This document shows, one piece after another, positions 44,001 to 52,230 of a stretch of DNA of 64,000 nt. The stretch spans positions 1-64,000 of the IMG/VR virus record IMGVR_UViG_3300032213_002070; one strand, given 5' to 3'. This DNA is from a virus. The position numbers and the translations under genes are program-made. Within the stretch, counting starts at the first letter, position 1. Each line of letters opens with the position of its first letter. The notes below the pieces were generated by a model, which saw only the letters and a list, made by a program, of their open reading frames with translations, ran no database searches and had not been told where the DNA came from.

Positions 44001-47000
44001 TCTCTTAAAGAGTTCAAGATCTCTTGATGAAGAAAAGTTAGCCCACATAGTTCTCATCATTCCAAGTACACCTGTACGGGTTTCGATACCAATAGCTCCT
44101 CCAGCTACAGTCCCACCTATTGCACCAATAGGAAGTCCTGCCAGTCCACCGGTTAGACCAATAGCTCCACCAACAGCTGCAATTCCTGCAACTTGAGCTG
44201 CAGTAGAAAGACCTGGTATACCGCTACCTTGGCCAACATTTAACATTGCGTCTGAAATTGTGTTTCTTAATAGTGAACTTCTATTTAATTCTATTTCATT
44301 TAAAGGTTCATATAAGATTGTTCCAAAATGTTTAATACCAAATTTATTTTCGGAAAAAACCATACCTCTAGTTGATTGAGCAAATGCTTCTCTAGTTCTA
44401 GAAGTACCCATAGATAATAGTCGTACCATTAAATCTCGCGGTTCAGATAAATATAAACCAGTATTTAAACCACCATCTATGTGACCACTGTCGCCCTTTT
44501 TATCGGTAGAGTTTACGACAGGGCTTAACTCAATTGCATCTGACTGGCACGTAACGGTAACTTCTTCTCCAAGTTCAACTTCCGTAATAACACCATTAAA
44601 GAGAGTATGCAGTGAGTTTGGATTAGAACCATAACCACCTCTAAGATGTATTCTAACACCTGGTTTTAATCTTATATTTTCTATATTAACAACATATTGA
44701 CTTTCCATATGACCAAGAATATTTCTTGCGTTATTTAATGTTTGATCAATAACGTTTTCCATGCCTTGAGCTAACGAGAATACGTTGGTCCCTGCAGCTG
44801 CGTTTGTTTCTCCTGGTCCACTAAATAGTGTTGTTATTTCTTTAGTGCTTAATTTGGCGTACATGTTAGATATCTTTAATATTAAAGTATCTCCTAGTAT
44901 ATCTTCGGAAGATACAATAGAAAATTCAGAAACAGATTGCAGACCATAAAAATTATCAAACAATTTAGTTCCAGCAAAATTGCCCTCTGATATTAACCAC
45001 AACATGTAGGTTGGAAACGCTCTGATCATTCTGCCTGATAGATCTCTATACGATGTATCTAACATCATTTTTTCCCAATGATTAGACACAGCTTTAGAAT
45101 GTCCTGGATCACCCATTGTTTCAGGCTTGCTAGAATCCCCACTGGAAAAAGCGTATTGGTATTCCGATAGTGCTTTTGCACCAGGTATACCAGTCAAAGA
45201 TTTAGTTGTACCATTGTCTGGAGTTTGACTATCGCTGTAGCCAATGTAGCTAACTGACCCATCTTTTTTGACAGCTACATCATCTATTGTAAGATAAAAT
45301 CTTCCATTTGTTTTATCGATATATCCAAATTGATATCCATCTGCAGTTTGAATCATTGAAGGTATCTTGTTATCTAAACCATTTGATACGGCAGAAAAAC
45401 TATGAATAACCGCATGCGCATCAAGATCATCTGGGTCAAAACTTATTAAATTGTCTGCATTGAATGGATCATCTTTATTGGTTCCACTTAAGGCTGCTGT
45501 AAGTTTTGCCTTAGCCTGTACATCGGATGATGATACTGAGCCGACTTGAAATTTTCCAGAAGAAATATTATAGTTTAAACCAGATAGGTCTGAGTTATTA
45601 AACTCTTTTTCATCTAAAGAATCAACATAACTTAAAAGGAATTTATCAGTAGTGTCACCCATTAATGCTGCTTCTATATAAGATGCAGTTTTTGCAGCGT
45701 CAAGACCTAAGGTTCCAGATGAATAAGCTTTTAATCCTTTTATATCATTATTCTTAATATAATCTTTAAACTTTTCTATAATAGCAGTATTTTGATAAAC
45801 CATACTGCCATGACCTGTACCGGCACCGAAAACTATTTTTCCACCTAAATCTATTTTTTCTATATTTAATCTATCTAATTTTCCATTATTTGATTTTATA
45901 TTATTTACTACATCGTTATCTAACATTTGAAAACTTCTAAAATAAAAATCTGGATCCAGACAACCTACTACACCACCAGAATTATCTCTTACTTCTAGGG
46001 GAAAATCTGGATATGAATTTGTTGCGCCCCACAATTGCTTGATGCGTAAGAACGGATTCTTTTTAGTTCCAAAATTTTCTATTAGATTTTTCTGTGCTTC
46101 TGAAGAAAGACTTTCGCGTTTCTGTTGAAATATATCAAAATCTATTAATCGAAGTTGTACATCATATACGTGAGGATAGTTTTCTTTTGTTGTTATATTA
46201 AAGTTTAAAGGAAGAACATATTTTACTCCAGCTAATGCAGTAATAATATTTTTAATTCCTAAGAATCCTAATACGCCAGTGGCGTGTTCTAAACGAGCTA
46301 AACCATTAATGTGCTCAAATATTTTTCTTAATTTAATTAATTCGCTTTCACCAATTATGGTCATGGAAATATTTATACGTGTATCTCCACCGCCAACGTG
46401 TTGATACGTTGGTTCTTCTTGCATCTGTAATTGTAGTGGGACTATATTATTAGACATTGATACAGATACGCCTGTGACAATAGCTTTTGTTGGGTCAAGA
46501 TCCACTTTAACCATTGGCACTTCCCATTCTCTAAAGTGGAATGAACCTGCTCTTTCTCTAGCGGCTTCTAATAAATCTCTTATAGGGCCACTCTTAAAAA
46601 ATCTTTCATAAACAGTTGCGCTGAACGCAGCGGCATATTGTTTTTTCCAGTGATCTTTTCTATTGTCTTTCCAACCTTGATCATCCTGTTTACCGTTGTT
46701 TAGTGCATCGCTTTCTACGCTTTCGTTAACAAGAAAATCTAAATAAGTTTCAGTTTTTTCAGCGGTCTTTTTTAAAAGAAGTTTCCAATCATTTAAACTC
46801 CACCCACTATGTGTTATGGTTCCATATCTATAATCGTATGCTGTAGATGTGTACGCATTAGTATTAGTATCCATATCGTAAATAAAGTTTTTTTCATCTG
46901 TATTTAAGATGGGGTTTTGAAGAACAAAACTTCTAGCCAAAAAAGCGTACGCTTGTTTTTGGAAATCTTTAGAACTACGTCCAGCAGTAAGAATATCAAT

Positions 47001-49373
47001 GCTGTCTAAAATCTTTTGTCTTACAGTAAAATCTACTATATTACCAACAGATGTTTGCAACACTCCGTCTAATGTCAAACCATATCCAGCGCTACTTACA
47101 TCTATGCCAAAAGTATTTAGCATTGAATTCCAAAGACCTCTACTCTGATCTGTAGCTGCTATGTAGTTTTCTTCTTGAGATCTAAAACCAGAAACATCTG
47201 GAGTAAAGATTTTAGTTTGCGTTTCAGCTGGCATATAGAAACTAATATTGCTTCCATTCACCCATTCTGAAACAACATTAGTTGTATATTCTTCGTTCTT
47301 ATATCCTAATAATTGTTCTGATGCCACATTAGCGGGAGAGACTGCAACCCCATCTGTTAAGAAGTTGTAGTTACTTGTTCCACTTCTATCTGTGTTCACC
47401 ACAGTTTTTCCGTTAGCAGGATTTAAATCTGTAGCTACTAAAAATTCTTCATTAATATAATTATGTAAGGCACCTGCGGCCTTCCCCATATACTGTCTAA
47501 ATTTACCCCAATTAATAGCTTGGTTAAAATCTGAGATCATAGGCAAGTAGGGCTTATGATTAAATGCATATAGTTCAAGTTCAACTACTAAGGCAAACGG
47601 ATAGTTAGGGAGAGTAGAGATGTTCATGGCGTGGAGACTCACTCCCGTAACTCCATAAACTGAATTTATATAATGGTTTCTAATTGGTAAGAAAGGCGCA
47701 TACTTAAAAGCTGCAACCAAGCCTCTTAATGAAGAAAGAAACTTATCTATCTTTTCTTCATTGTCACCATCAGCACTGAAATCAAGTGTAAAATTATCCT
47801 TTAAAGATATCTTTGATGCGTCTTCAATTGAAATTCCCCAAATTTCCTCATAGTTAGGAAAGTACAATTGCATTGTAATAGTTGTATGCTTATGGCCAGT
47901 ATTATATTTTGGACTGTTCTTTTGCCTTAATGCTCCGCCACCCAAGCTTGATGCCTTAAACGCATTGGATACATTTATGCTAAGTGGTGGAATATAGAAA
48001 TTTGAAGCACCTAGTCTTAGATGGAATATGTCAGGAGATGCTGGAGGTATATTTTGCCTGAAAGGAAAAGTTTTAATTGCATTAGCTATCGATTCACCTG
48101 TAGTAATTAAAGCTGATTTATCCCAAGCTCCTCTAAAGATGTTTACACCATTTTTTTGTCCAAAAGAAGACATCAAATCATTTAGTAGTGCCGCTTCTCT
48201 ATTAAGCTTATCGTTTGCACTACCGCCTGCTCCAGCGTTAGAGTAATCTCCAGTTATGGCTAACGCAGTAAAGAAATAATTAACAAGCTCTGGAAAATAC
48301 TGATAGATGGTAGCTAGAACTATTGGCTCTCTAGATAATCTAGTCAATACAATTCCCAGTTGTTGTAACCATGCAGTATCTCTTGCACCATCTAGTACAT
48401 TTGCTGCTGCGCCAGACATTGAAACTCTATTAACGTTAAGTAAACGTGCCTGCCCGTAAGACTGTATTGCATCAGCATGCGCTAATAAATCATAAAGACC
48501 AGAAGCTTCTATTTTTTGAAATAAACTTTTTTGATATTTTTCATGTAGATTAAGTACATCTGTAGTAGGTAGAATTAATCTTCTAAACTGCTCATAGTAT
48601 GGATCTGATATAGATGGATCTTTTTCAGGATCTGTATAACTTAAATTATTTTTTATTCTAAGATTTCTAAATAAATCGTTAGAAGCTTGATGTGTTGAGC
48701 TGCCTGAAAAACCACTGAATAATAAAAATGTTTCTAACGCTTGAAAACGTGCAATGTCTTCTACTTGACTTTCTGGCACCTTATCTGGTTCTGGTACTTG
48801 TTTTGGATCAGTAGGGCTAACTCCATTATTGGTGGTAGTCGAATCAAATTTATTTAATCTTTCGCTGATTGCAATAGCATAGCCAGTAAGAGTGTGCGTG
48901 CTTTGATAATAGTTTTGACTATTTAAATCAGCTCTATCTCTTTGGCTTTGCCTAAACCAATTAGTCCAAGCTTTTTCTAAAATCTTATCATCGATAGGGA
49001 CATTTTGTGGAACGTCTGGATCAAAACTTCTTAGATAATCAAGTATCTCTTTGTTTGATGGTGTACCCGCTTGTTGAATAGCGGTCTTTATAATTTCTAA
49101 TCTTTTTCGAACCCAGTAATCATCACTTATATCTCGTTCAAGAATTCTAGAACCAAGTGGTAAATTTATATTTTTCCAAACACCATATTTTCCTTTTACG
49201 ACTTGAGCATCTGAACAAATTATACGATCAAGTTGAACAACATTATCTAATACGGAAGAATTTGAAGTAATTTGCGTAATCCAATATTTTAATTCTTCAT
49301 TATAATCAATGAAATGTTGTTGTGTTGGAAAATTAGATTTAATATAATCAAATGATTGTTGATTCATAGTCAT
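38073..49373 (-). CDS. Giant (3766-residue) hub/baseplate protein
   Basis: One of the longest phage proteins one could expect. Two similar domains (about 445-610 and 960-1082) follow a pattern of T-x-I-x-M-x-L strands, a helix, then YP-x-x-x-V-x-L-x-L, suggesting an internal duplication. Residues 1555-1615 (LKPGVRIHLRGGYG then LFNGVITEVELGEEVTVTCQ) fit gpD/gp27-type hub domains, and 3140-3205 (GSPDIRPHDLVYLADVYERM then FEVEQVVHHFTSDLGFIT) looks like another hub element. Three Gly/Ala-rich, glycine-zipper-like hydrophobic stretches lie near 1715-1762, 1870-1918 and 3300-3342, able to enter a membrane. No in-frame CGG was found. It probably forms the tail-tip hub. Confidence 0.7.
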   Translation of the reverse strand: MTMNQQSFDYIKSNFPTQQHFIDYNEELKYWITQITSNSSVLDNVVQLDRIICSDAQVVKGKYGVWKNINLPLGSRILERDISDDYWVRKRLEIIKTAIQQAGTPSNKEILDYLRSFDPDVPQNVPIDDKILEKAWTNWFRQSQRDRADLNSQNYYQSTHTLTGYAIAISERLNKFDSTTTNNGVSPTDPKQVPEPDKVPESQVEDIARFQALETFLLFSGFSGSSTHQASNDLFRNLRIKNNLSYTDPEKDPSISDPYYEQFRRLILPTTDVLNLHEKYQKSLFQKIEASGLYDLLAHADAIQSYGQARLLNVNRVSMSGAAANVLDGARDTAWLQQLGIVLTRLSREPIVLATIYQYFPELVNYFFTALAITGDYSNAGAGGSANDKLNREAALLNDLMSSFGQKNGVNIFRGAWDKSALITTGESIANAIKTFPFRQNIPPASPDIFHLRLGASNFYIPPLSINVSNAFKASSLGGGALRQKNSPKYNTGHKHTTITMQLYFPNYEEIWGISIEDASKISLKDNFTLDFSADGDNEEKIDKFLSSLRGLVAAFKYAPFLPIRNHYINSVYGVTGVSLHAMNISTLPNYPFALVVELELYAFNHKPYLPMISDFNQAINWGKFRQYMGKAAGALHNYINEEFLVATDLNPANGKTVVNTDRSGTSNYNFLTDGVAVSPANVASEQLLGYKNEEYTTNVVSEWVNGSNISFYMPAETQTKIFTPDVSGFRSQEENYIAATDQSRGLWNSMLNTFGIDVSSAGYGLTLDGVLQTSVGNIVDFTVRQKILDSIDILTAGRSSKDFQKQAYAFLARSFVLQNPILNTDEKNFIYDMDTNTNAYTSTAYDYRYGTITHSGWSLNDWKLLLKKTAEKTETYLDFLVNESVESDALNNGKQDDQGWKDNRKDHWKKQYAAAFSATVYERFFKSGPIRDLLEAARERAGSFHFREWEVPMVKVDLDPTKAIVTGVSVSMSNNIVPLQLQMQEEPTYQHVGGGDTRINISMTIIGESELIKLRKIFEHINGLARLEHATGVLGFLGIKNIITALAGVKYVLPLNFNITTKENYPHVYDVQLRLIDFDIFQQKRESLSSEAQKNLIENFGTKKNPFLRIKQLWGATNSYPDFPLEVRDNSGGVVGCLDPDFYFRSFQMLDNDVVNNIKSNNGKLDRLNIEKIDLGGKIVFGAGTGHGSMVYQNTAIIEKFKDYIKNNDIKGLKAYSSGTLGLDAAKTASYIEAALMGDTTDKFLLSYVDSLDEKEFNNSDLSGLNYNISSGKFQVGSVSSSDVQAKAKLTAALSGTNKDDPFNADNLISFDPDDLDAHAVIHSFSAVSNGLDNKIPSMIQTADGYQFGYIDKTNGRFYLTIDDVAVKKDGSVSYIGYSDSQTPDNGTTKSLTGIPGAKALSEYQYAFSSGDSSKPETMGDPGHSKAVSNHWEKMMLDTSYRDLSGRMIRAFPTYMLWLISEGNFAGTKLFDNFYGLQSVSEFSIVSSEDILGDTLILKISNMYAKLSTKEITTLFSGPGETNAAAGTNVFSLAQGMENVIDQTLNNARNILGHMESQYVVNIENIRLKPGVRIHLRGGYGSNPNSLHTLFNGVITEVELGEEVTVTCQSDAIELSPVVNSTDKKGDSGHIDGGLNTGLYLSEPRDLMVRLLSMGTSRTREAFAQSTRGMVFSENKFGIKHFGTILYEPLNEIELNRSSLLRNTISDAMLNVGQGSGIPGLSTAAQVAGIAAVGGAIGLTGGLAGLPIGAIGGTVAGGAIGIETRTGVLGMMRTMWANFSSSRDLELFKRNIYPGNGTGVAQFLGGDLGDGWANAATLTPEDMPNTRLDYLNRLTDASWNDVLRKYNAGSAPASATLDTLTAGMGVKQSGGGTSAVLGGLTLGIGAALAFGTGGLALPVIGGTLAAGGGASLLGSISGRGGVNIWKTFGLVSDLDDDMPGFDEVSFRAQTYMKSVWDLFQTCARLLPNYIVAVRPFEDRSTIFYGKPHWLYTSGVVPITTGFPSEKRAIELGITTPRPINPDSQVMDIMNKIQQTSNSKADYDAFRNARNPLTTLSTIVNDQLNASNVYAPAGILKGKVIRLTDPNRLIYQDSKKKIVAKIPKNKGFVGIGFHLPIDPDGKKTEIDISEPHSEHFEIEQMPLRYAFPYFTDRLTSAPLKDYAFFASGDIASGTGHSHTGLQKDTLYVNLLITEASLLKGTTPLTEKIQESSGDSDEEFSITLTAPVFKASVDPIAVFGSDNFVFNIATAGSLSSNKAIIRMPLPLMKNEQTVSDGSWEYDYINESKITSSNKFSYRDWGSPSTPLDEQFYIAMKWPYKITEDLNDEMFKKFKQEYFSDYDDKDFCGTIDDYKKRKVLVYSPVTKTAVVCRPAYFLWGEGETTYSEFTYGTTAIVSPDAAYFLGLMHLTETEKKRWLNDPQGGSQSTDQAYKMNAPGGGAYITAATAAINAGLAPMPIPRECYFTFVDDSIPLGVVTTLQNPTTEFKTNYDGKTDHENDKIIGFGRFQNSTDSGKMEAELASLTKYSDHMSPDALERSQAISGTVLDAFNTQWLEFVPTGGITLLDNNFYASAAAMGGNILAKDGQQNGYFDMVINAEKNGYNSLDRKALWDILDSELATTGNKDSASGRTRFAPVYDPSSKESVDARAFFDEGFSNSTHVIAGNGRTLAQANDVWDQFRFGYHTYDAVKKIFFDAFGLDPENVEPMPKVIIDILRDPTKDVAIFKPFSSTNKTAEDEFAMLLGSDFINTNNQGITGPVPATTIIEGVKRTITTDIHDVKAAIEYARKNLIDAPVDQGGLIKYFDVLAKSKYKKLGLFLQSQTNINIIFGSDISGGAKKVDDIITENFTAKQVFLLIVGMFRQAMWQDPYARAWLVLKPNRKYSSDDMWDFSPVNKVFAAFIDPNQNYSSDKKKFLKLLAGNKGEGNSAGNILGVLTHNTGEFWNNNIGPIFTAISDGLSGLLSMFRMSMVQTGYGLSELDNFTKQANILNRALNDSIYYSLGRAGSLLRATDNPFTREYGEPVVEIREPFQKMHYINSFSHILTNQIQESTIDVATQITAVSDGKYPVTVALDKSIPSERQVEKTVETGIYFDNVAGDGLFGIAQPLFHPIEFARGAIKLSQGAPDELMAKRVGLAHLKESLKDIYSGEIVVIGSPDIRPHDLVYLADVYERMYGIFEVEQVVHHFTSDLGFITSITPNAFVTVNDPARWFMSSWVHSYFSLQNMRNDTKMIINSVQAGNTGILSGGNISVDGIHQALSAQMLGGLQFTHGSSSLMSDIMANFAAEGLSDAQSQIDKQMKAQNSAPSLTGIAAAYIGAAGVGAIAGSLVGGPFGAGLGAGIGADLMWKGWKWVRDNVLDQHGCYIGYLNKNGQPMDAGLAINQGMTVGRYATKRLLPGILGVKTRTKTPEGNAYIRYDDLLKNMGWQEKQIGDLIRYTSYENALVNAEVLKYSGTGPDKTGLNQFFKVLCKLNRILNADEIEVIDLLDPSGTPFIVRLDGIIASSLNVFKAYAEGKAQSGISTTAAGSRAAVFVEERLIGKPFVIRVSPNDQSSVSIYAEDQMSPGSSINTPKNYKKATAYNKKDDTLGTVFYKILDQDLNSVIQKVRGLFLTTSGFSVIGSKSIEQIKTEFKNTLYPDSNLFIKFDTVFDSLSLIDTYNNSYFTLSGSNDPLANLTADYKFLFNILVNFRIIDILNTKASEWPYVSWDEYYEDGSPATLNWELVVNNLAQVYTVDLLRERPSVISLDDQLPMPTLQQQNPTSPL

Positions 49374-49406
49374 AGATTGTTACCTAAAATAATCTTTCTT
49401 TTAAAA

Positions 49407-51305
49407 TCATACAACATGCCTTAAAACTTGCCAACTCTTCATACGATCAGGAGTGGATCCTGCTCTATGACTATCCGAATAGTTATTCATTATAGCAGAT
49501 CTAGGGGATAAATTACTTAAATTAACATTTGAGAAACTATTACCCGAATCGCTAATTCCTGAATCAATTGGTTTAAATCTTGCCGTCTGCATTTCAGGAT
49601 TATCATACCCTGCACCATTCATCTGTATATGAGCTCCAGAGCTTTGCATGTACCCTTCGAAAGAACCTCCCCTTTGCCCCTGAGAGGCTTCTGAGGGGCC
49701 TCCAGAAGAGCGCTGATGCTCTTGGGTCTTGTGGTGCCTATGTGCTCCAAAAGCTACTACAGCGGCTGCTGCTGCAACTCCTACTCCTATTATTCCACCT
49801 TTACCTTCAAGCTTTGCAGCATTGGAGGCGCCAGTATCTATTAAACTTTTAGCTTTATCCCCCGCATCTTTTAATACGGTACGTCCTATAGTAATGCCTT
49901 TATCGACAGTTGCCTTTGCTCCTGTAACAACTTCTGATGCAGCTTCTCCCATTTTAACAGGTGCAGATTCAGCTGATGTAGTAACTTTAGCAACTACTTC
50001 TTCCGCTTTAGTTTCCGCTACCGTTCCTTGAACCTTGGTAGCAGAAGGTGCCCCCATGTTTTCTGGAGTTGGCGGTAAAGTTACTGGTTCTTTTGATCTT
50101 AAATATGGAGCTCTTTTGCCTGATCCAGGAACATAGTCTGGATCATAAGCTGGAGCATCAGGGAGCATTGAAATATCTTCTCCGCGTTTAGCTAGTTCTG
50201 TATCTATGTGCCCTATCGTGCCCCTGTCCACATTGTGCATAGCGCCAGTACCGGTGGAATTTGGGTGGACATTAGCGTATTCTGGATCTAGTAATTTATC
50301 ATATACTTGAGCTCTTCTGTCAACTAGTTCTTCAACGGACATTGCTGAAGGAACCTTGTTCACAGACCTTCCATTAACCATCTGCTGTGGCAAGAAATCA
50401 GCTTTATCTGGTTGAATTAATGGTTTTTTAGCCGCGGCTGCTAGATTAGCGTTAGCATCTGCTACTACCGATGCACCAGTTGGAAGACCTGAAGCTCTTG
50501 ACCTCATCATCTGTATTTGTTCTTTTTTAAGAACCGTTTCAATTTCTTCAATAGTTGCAGAACCAGACGGACTATATTTAGGATTAGCTTTTAAGTCATC
50601 AATAGTTTCACCAGTAAGACTAACTGTACCGCGGCCATTTTTATAATCATTTACTAATGCCTGATGTGCATAATTAGTATTAGTGTTTAATACTCGCGAT
50701 AATTCATAGGTGTTAAAGGGTAACTCTTCTTGTTCCGCAAGGGTTCTTAATGCTTTTTCTCCAATTTCAACTGGATCATTACTGTAGAAATCGGGGACTA
50801 ATCCTCCACCAGAATTTAAAATTCCACCTTCTGATTTTATTCTACCAACATGGTCTAGATACTTCGCGTAAAGGTCATCTGGATTTTCTGCAAAAGATTT
50901 TAATTTATTTGCTTGTTTCTCTTTTACATATGCAAGGTAATCAGCATCCCACATAGCGTTAGCTCTAGCTTGAGATTCAGCTTGAAAGATTTCTTCAGCT
51001 GTTTGTGAAGAAATATTTGATACTTGAGCCCCATGAGATCCAAGAGTAGAATTATATCCTTCTTCCATGGCAGATACTAGTGGAGATGAGGTAATTCTTC
51101 CAACGCTTTCAGCACTATTTTCCATCGGTATCCCAGCATAAGGGCCAAAACCTAGCCTTTTGCTGGGGTCAATACCTTGGCCTTTAAATGCATCGACTAA
51201 GGTTTCTCTGGAAATATCTTGTCCCGAATGCTTTACTAACGCTTCTGTAGTATCAATCAAAGTATCATATGCACTAATTCCCGGGGTAACACCAGCTTCT
51301 TGCAT
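49407..51305 (-). CDS. C-terminal part of a protease-containing virion protein, joined by +1 recoding
   Basis: A 632-residue frame if read from ATG 51305, which lies in the end of the preceding frame and has no Shine-Dalgarno sequence. A +1 shift at the CGG at 51310-51312 joins ...GIADSFSR to GLMQEAGVTPGISAYDTLI, giving one protein of about 931 residues. This part has a helical stretch (SQTAEEIFQAESQARANAMW, ADYLAYVKEKQANKL), an Ala/Thr/Val-rich middle, then a Gly/Ala hydrophobic helix (about 498-523, GGIIGVGVAAAAAVVAFGAH) followed by a His/Gln-rich, disordered tail. The helix and tail resemble the end of the 2029-residue protein upstream. Location suggests an internal or tape-measure-associated virion protein. 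Confidence 0.65.
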   Translation of the reverse strand: MQEAGVTPGISAYDTLIDTTEALVKHSGQDISRETLVDAFKGQGIDPSKRLGFGPYAGIPMENSAESVGRITSSPLVSAMEEGYNSTLGSHGAQVSNISSQTAEEIFQAESQARANAMWDADYLAYVKEKQANKLKSFAENPDDLYAKYLDHVGRIKSEGGILNSGGGLVPDFYSNDPVEIGEKALRTLAEQEELPFNTYELSRVLNTNTNYAHQALVNDYKNGRGTVSLTGETIDDLKANPKYSPSGSATIEEIETVLKKEQIQMMRSRASGLPTGASVVADANANLAAAAKKPLIQPDKADFLPQQMVNGRSVNKVPSAMSVEELVDRRAQVYDKLLDPEYANVHPNSTGTGAMHNVDRGTIGHIDTELAKRGEDISMLPDAPAYDPDYVPGSGKRAPYLRSKEPVTLPPTPENMGAPSATKVQGTVAETKAEEVVAKVTTSAESAPVKMGEAASEVVTGAKATVDKGITIGRTVLKDAGDKAKSLIDTGASNAAKLEGKGGIIGVGVAAAAAVVAFGAHRHHKTQEHQRSSGGPSEASQGQRGGSFEGYMQSSGAHIQMNGAGYDNPEMQTARFKPIDSGISDSGNSFSNVNLSNLSPRSAIMNNYSDSHRAGSTPDRMKSWQVLRHVV

Positions 51306-52203
51306 TAGTCCGTCTAGAAAAACTATCTGCTATTCCCTCTTGCTGCCCAATATATTTAGCATCTTCCAACGTCATTGCAGATCCTGCAGAAGTTGCTCTA
51401 TTTAATCTTTCCGGATCTAAAGCACCAGATGCATCAGCTGCCGTGTGAAATAACTCATGGGTAAACGTAGTTGCTATCTCATTTGGTTCTAGCGCCCCTA
51501 GTAAATTTTGGTTTACTAACATCCTTCCACTTTCTGGATGGTAGGCTGCTACTGATCCTATTTGATCAGTCATTTCTATCCCAGAAAGTTTACCAAGTAC
51601 ATCAGAACCAGTGACTGATCTTGTTGAGCCGGGAATATTAAATTGTTTATTTACAAAACCTGTTTTATCAAAAATATCTTTTAGAATAATTCCAGCTTCA
51701 TCAGCTTTTGGACTAGAAGCTTTAGTAGTAAAATCTTTAATCAATTCATCTGCTGTTTGATAAACTGTTGGATTTAGTTCTGCTACTGCACCTGAACCAG
51801 TAGGGAGAGTATCTGCTACTGGGCTTGCTGGCGTTTTTGATACTCTTAATCTAGATGTTTTTGGAGCTGCCGACTCAGTAGAGGCTAAGCGAAGTTCTTT
51901 TCCAGTTTTTACAGTTTTTAGATATTCTTGTACTAGATAAGGAGCATCTTCTATGTTTTTAAAATTCCTAGGAATTGCTCCTAGTTTTCTTTCCATCTCA
52001 TCTGTAACGCCAAAATTTTCGATATGAGAGGTGAGTGCTGAAAACATTTTTTCAAAAGGATCTGAAGAACCTTCTAAACCTGCGACTTTAATAAGTCGTT
52101 CTGTCGATGCCTTATTTGCAGAACCACCTGCTACAGCACTGATATAGTTTTCAAAATGATTTATGGCAAGATCGCCAATGAATTTTGGATTTAGGTCTGC
52201 CAT
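51274..52203 (-). CDS. Virion metalloprotease-like domain (HExxH), N-terminal part of a recoded protein
   Basis: A 309-residue zero-frame product. The last third carries a gluzincin-like zinc motif: TFTHELFHTAAD with H249, E250 and H253, and a probable third ligand E289 in GQQEGIADSFSR. These would make a zinc peptidase acting on cell-envelope or virion proteins. The first half is helical with a Pro/Ser linker (SKTPASPVADTLPTGSG). AAAGGA lies upstream. After R297 comes the in-frame CGG and twelve more codons. The +1 path adds a 634-residue extension with a membrane-like helix, so the two products would differ in being soluble or anchored. Confidence 0.7.
   Translation of the reverse strand: MADLNPKFIGDLAINHFENYISAVAGGSANKASTERLIKVAGLEGSSDPFEKMFSALTSHIENFGVTDEMERKLGAIPRNFKNIEDAPYLVQEYLKTVKTGKELRLASTESAAPKTSRLRVSKTPASPVADTLPTGSGAVAELNPTVYQTADELIKDFTTKASSPKADEAGIILKDIFDKTGFVNKQFNIPGSTRSVTGSDVLGKLSGIEMTDQIGSVAAYHPESGRMLVNQNLLGALEPNEIATTFTHELFHTAADASGALDPERLNRATSAGSAMTLEDAKYIGQQEGIADSFSRRTNARSWCYPGN
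51309..51315 (-). other. Putative +1 recoding site A (AGA CGG A)
   Basis: The zero frame reads TTT TCT AGA CGG ACT AAT and stops twelve codons after CGG. Skipping the C at 51312 gives AGA then GGA CTA ATG CAA and opens a 634-codon frame. The +1 codon is again GGA (Gly). Confidence 0.6.
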
Positions 52204-52230
52204 AAAAATAATTTATCCTTTAATATAAAA

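Noticed and set aside
23469-51345. Base-calling or assembly error as the cause of the four frame breaks
   Set aside because: All four breaks are at an in-frame CGG and need a shift in the same direction, while the same short sequence out of frame (for example in GAC-GGA codon pairs) causes no break. Errors would not depend on reading frame. Not fully excluded without reads.
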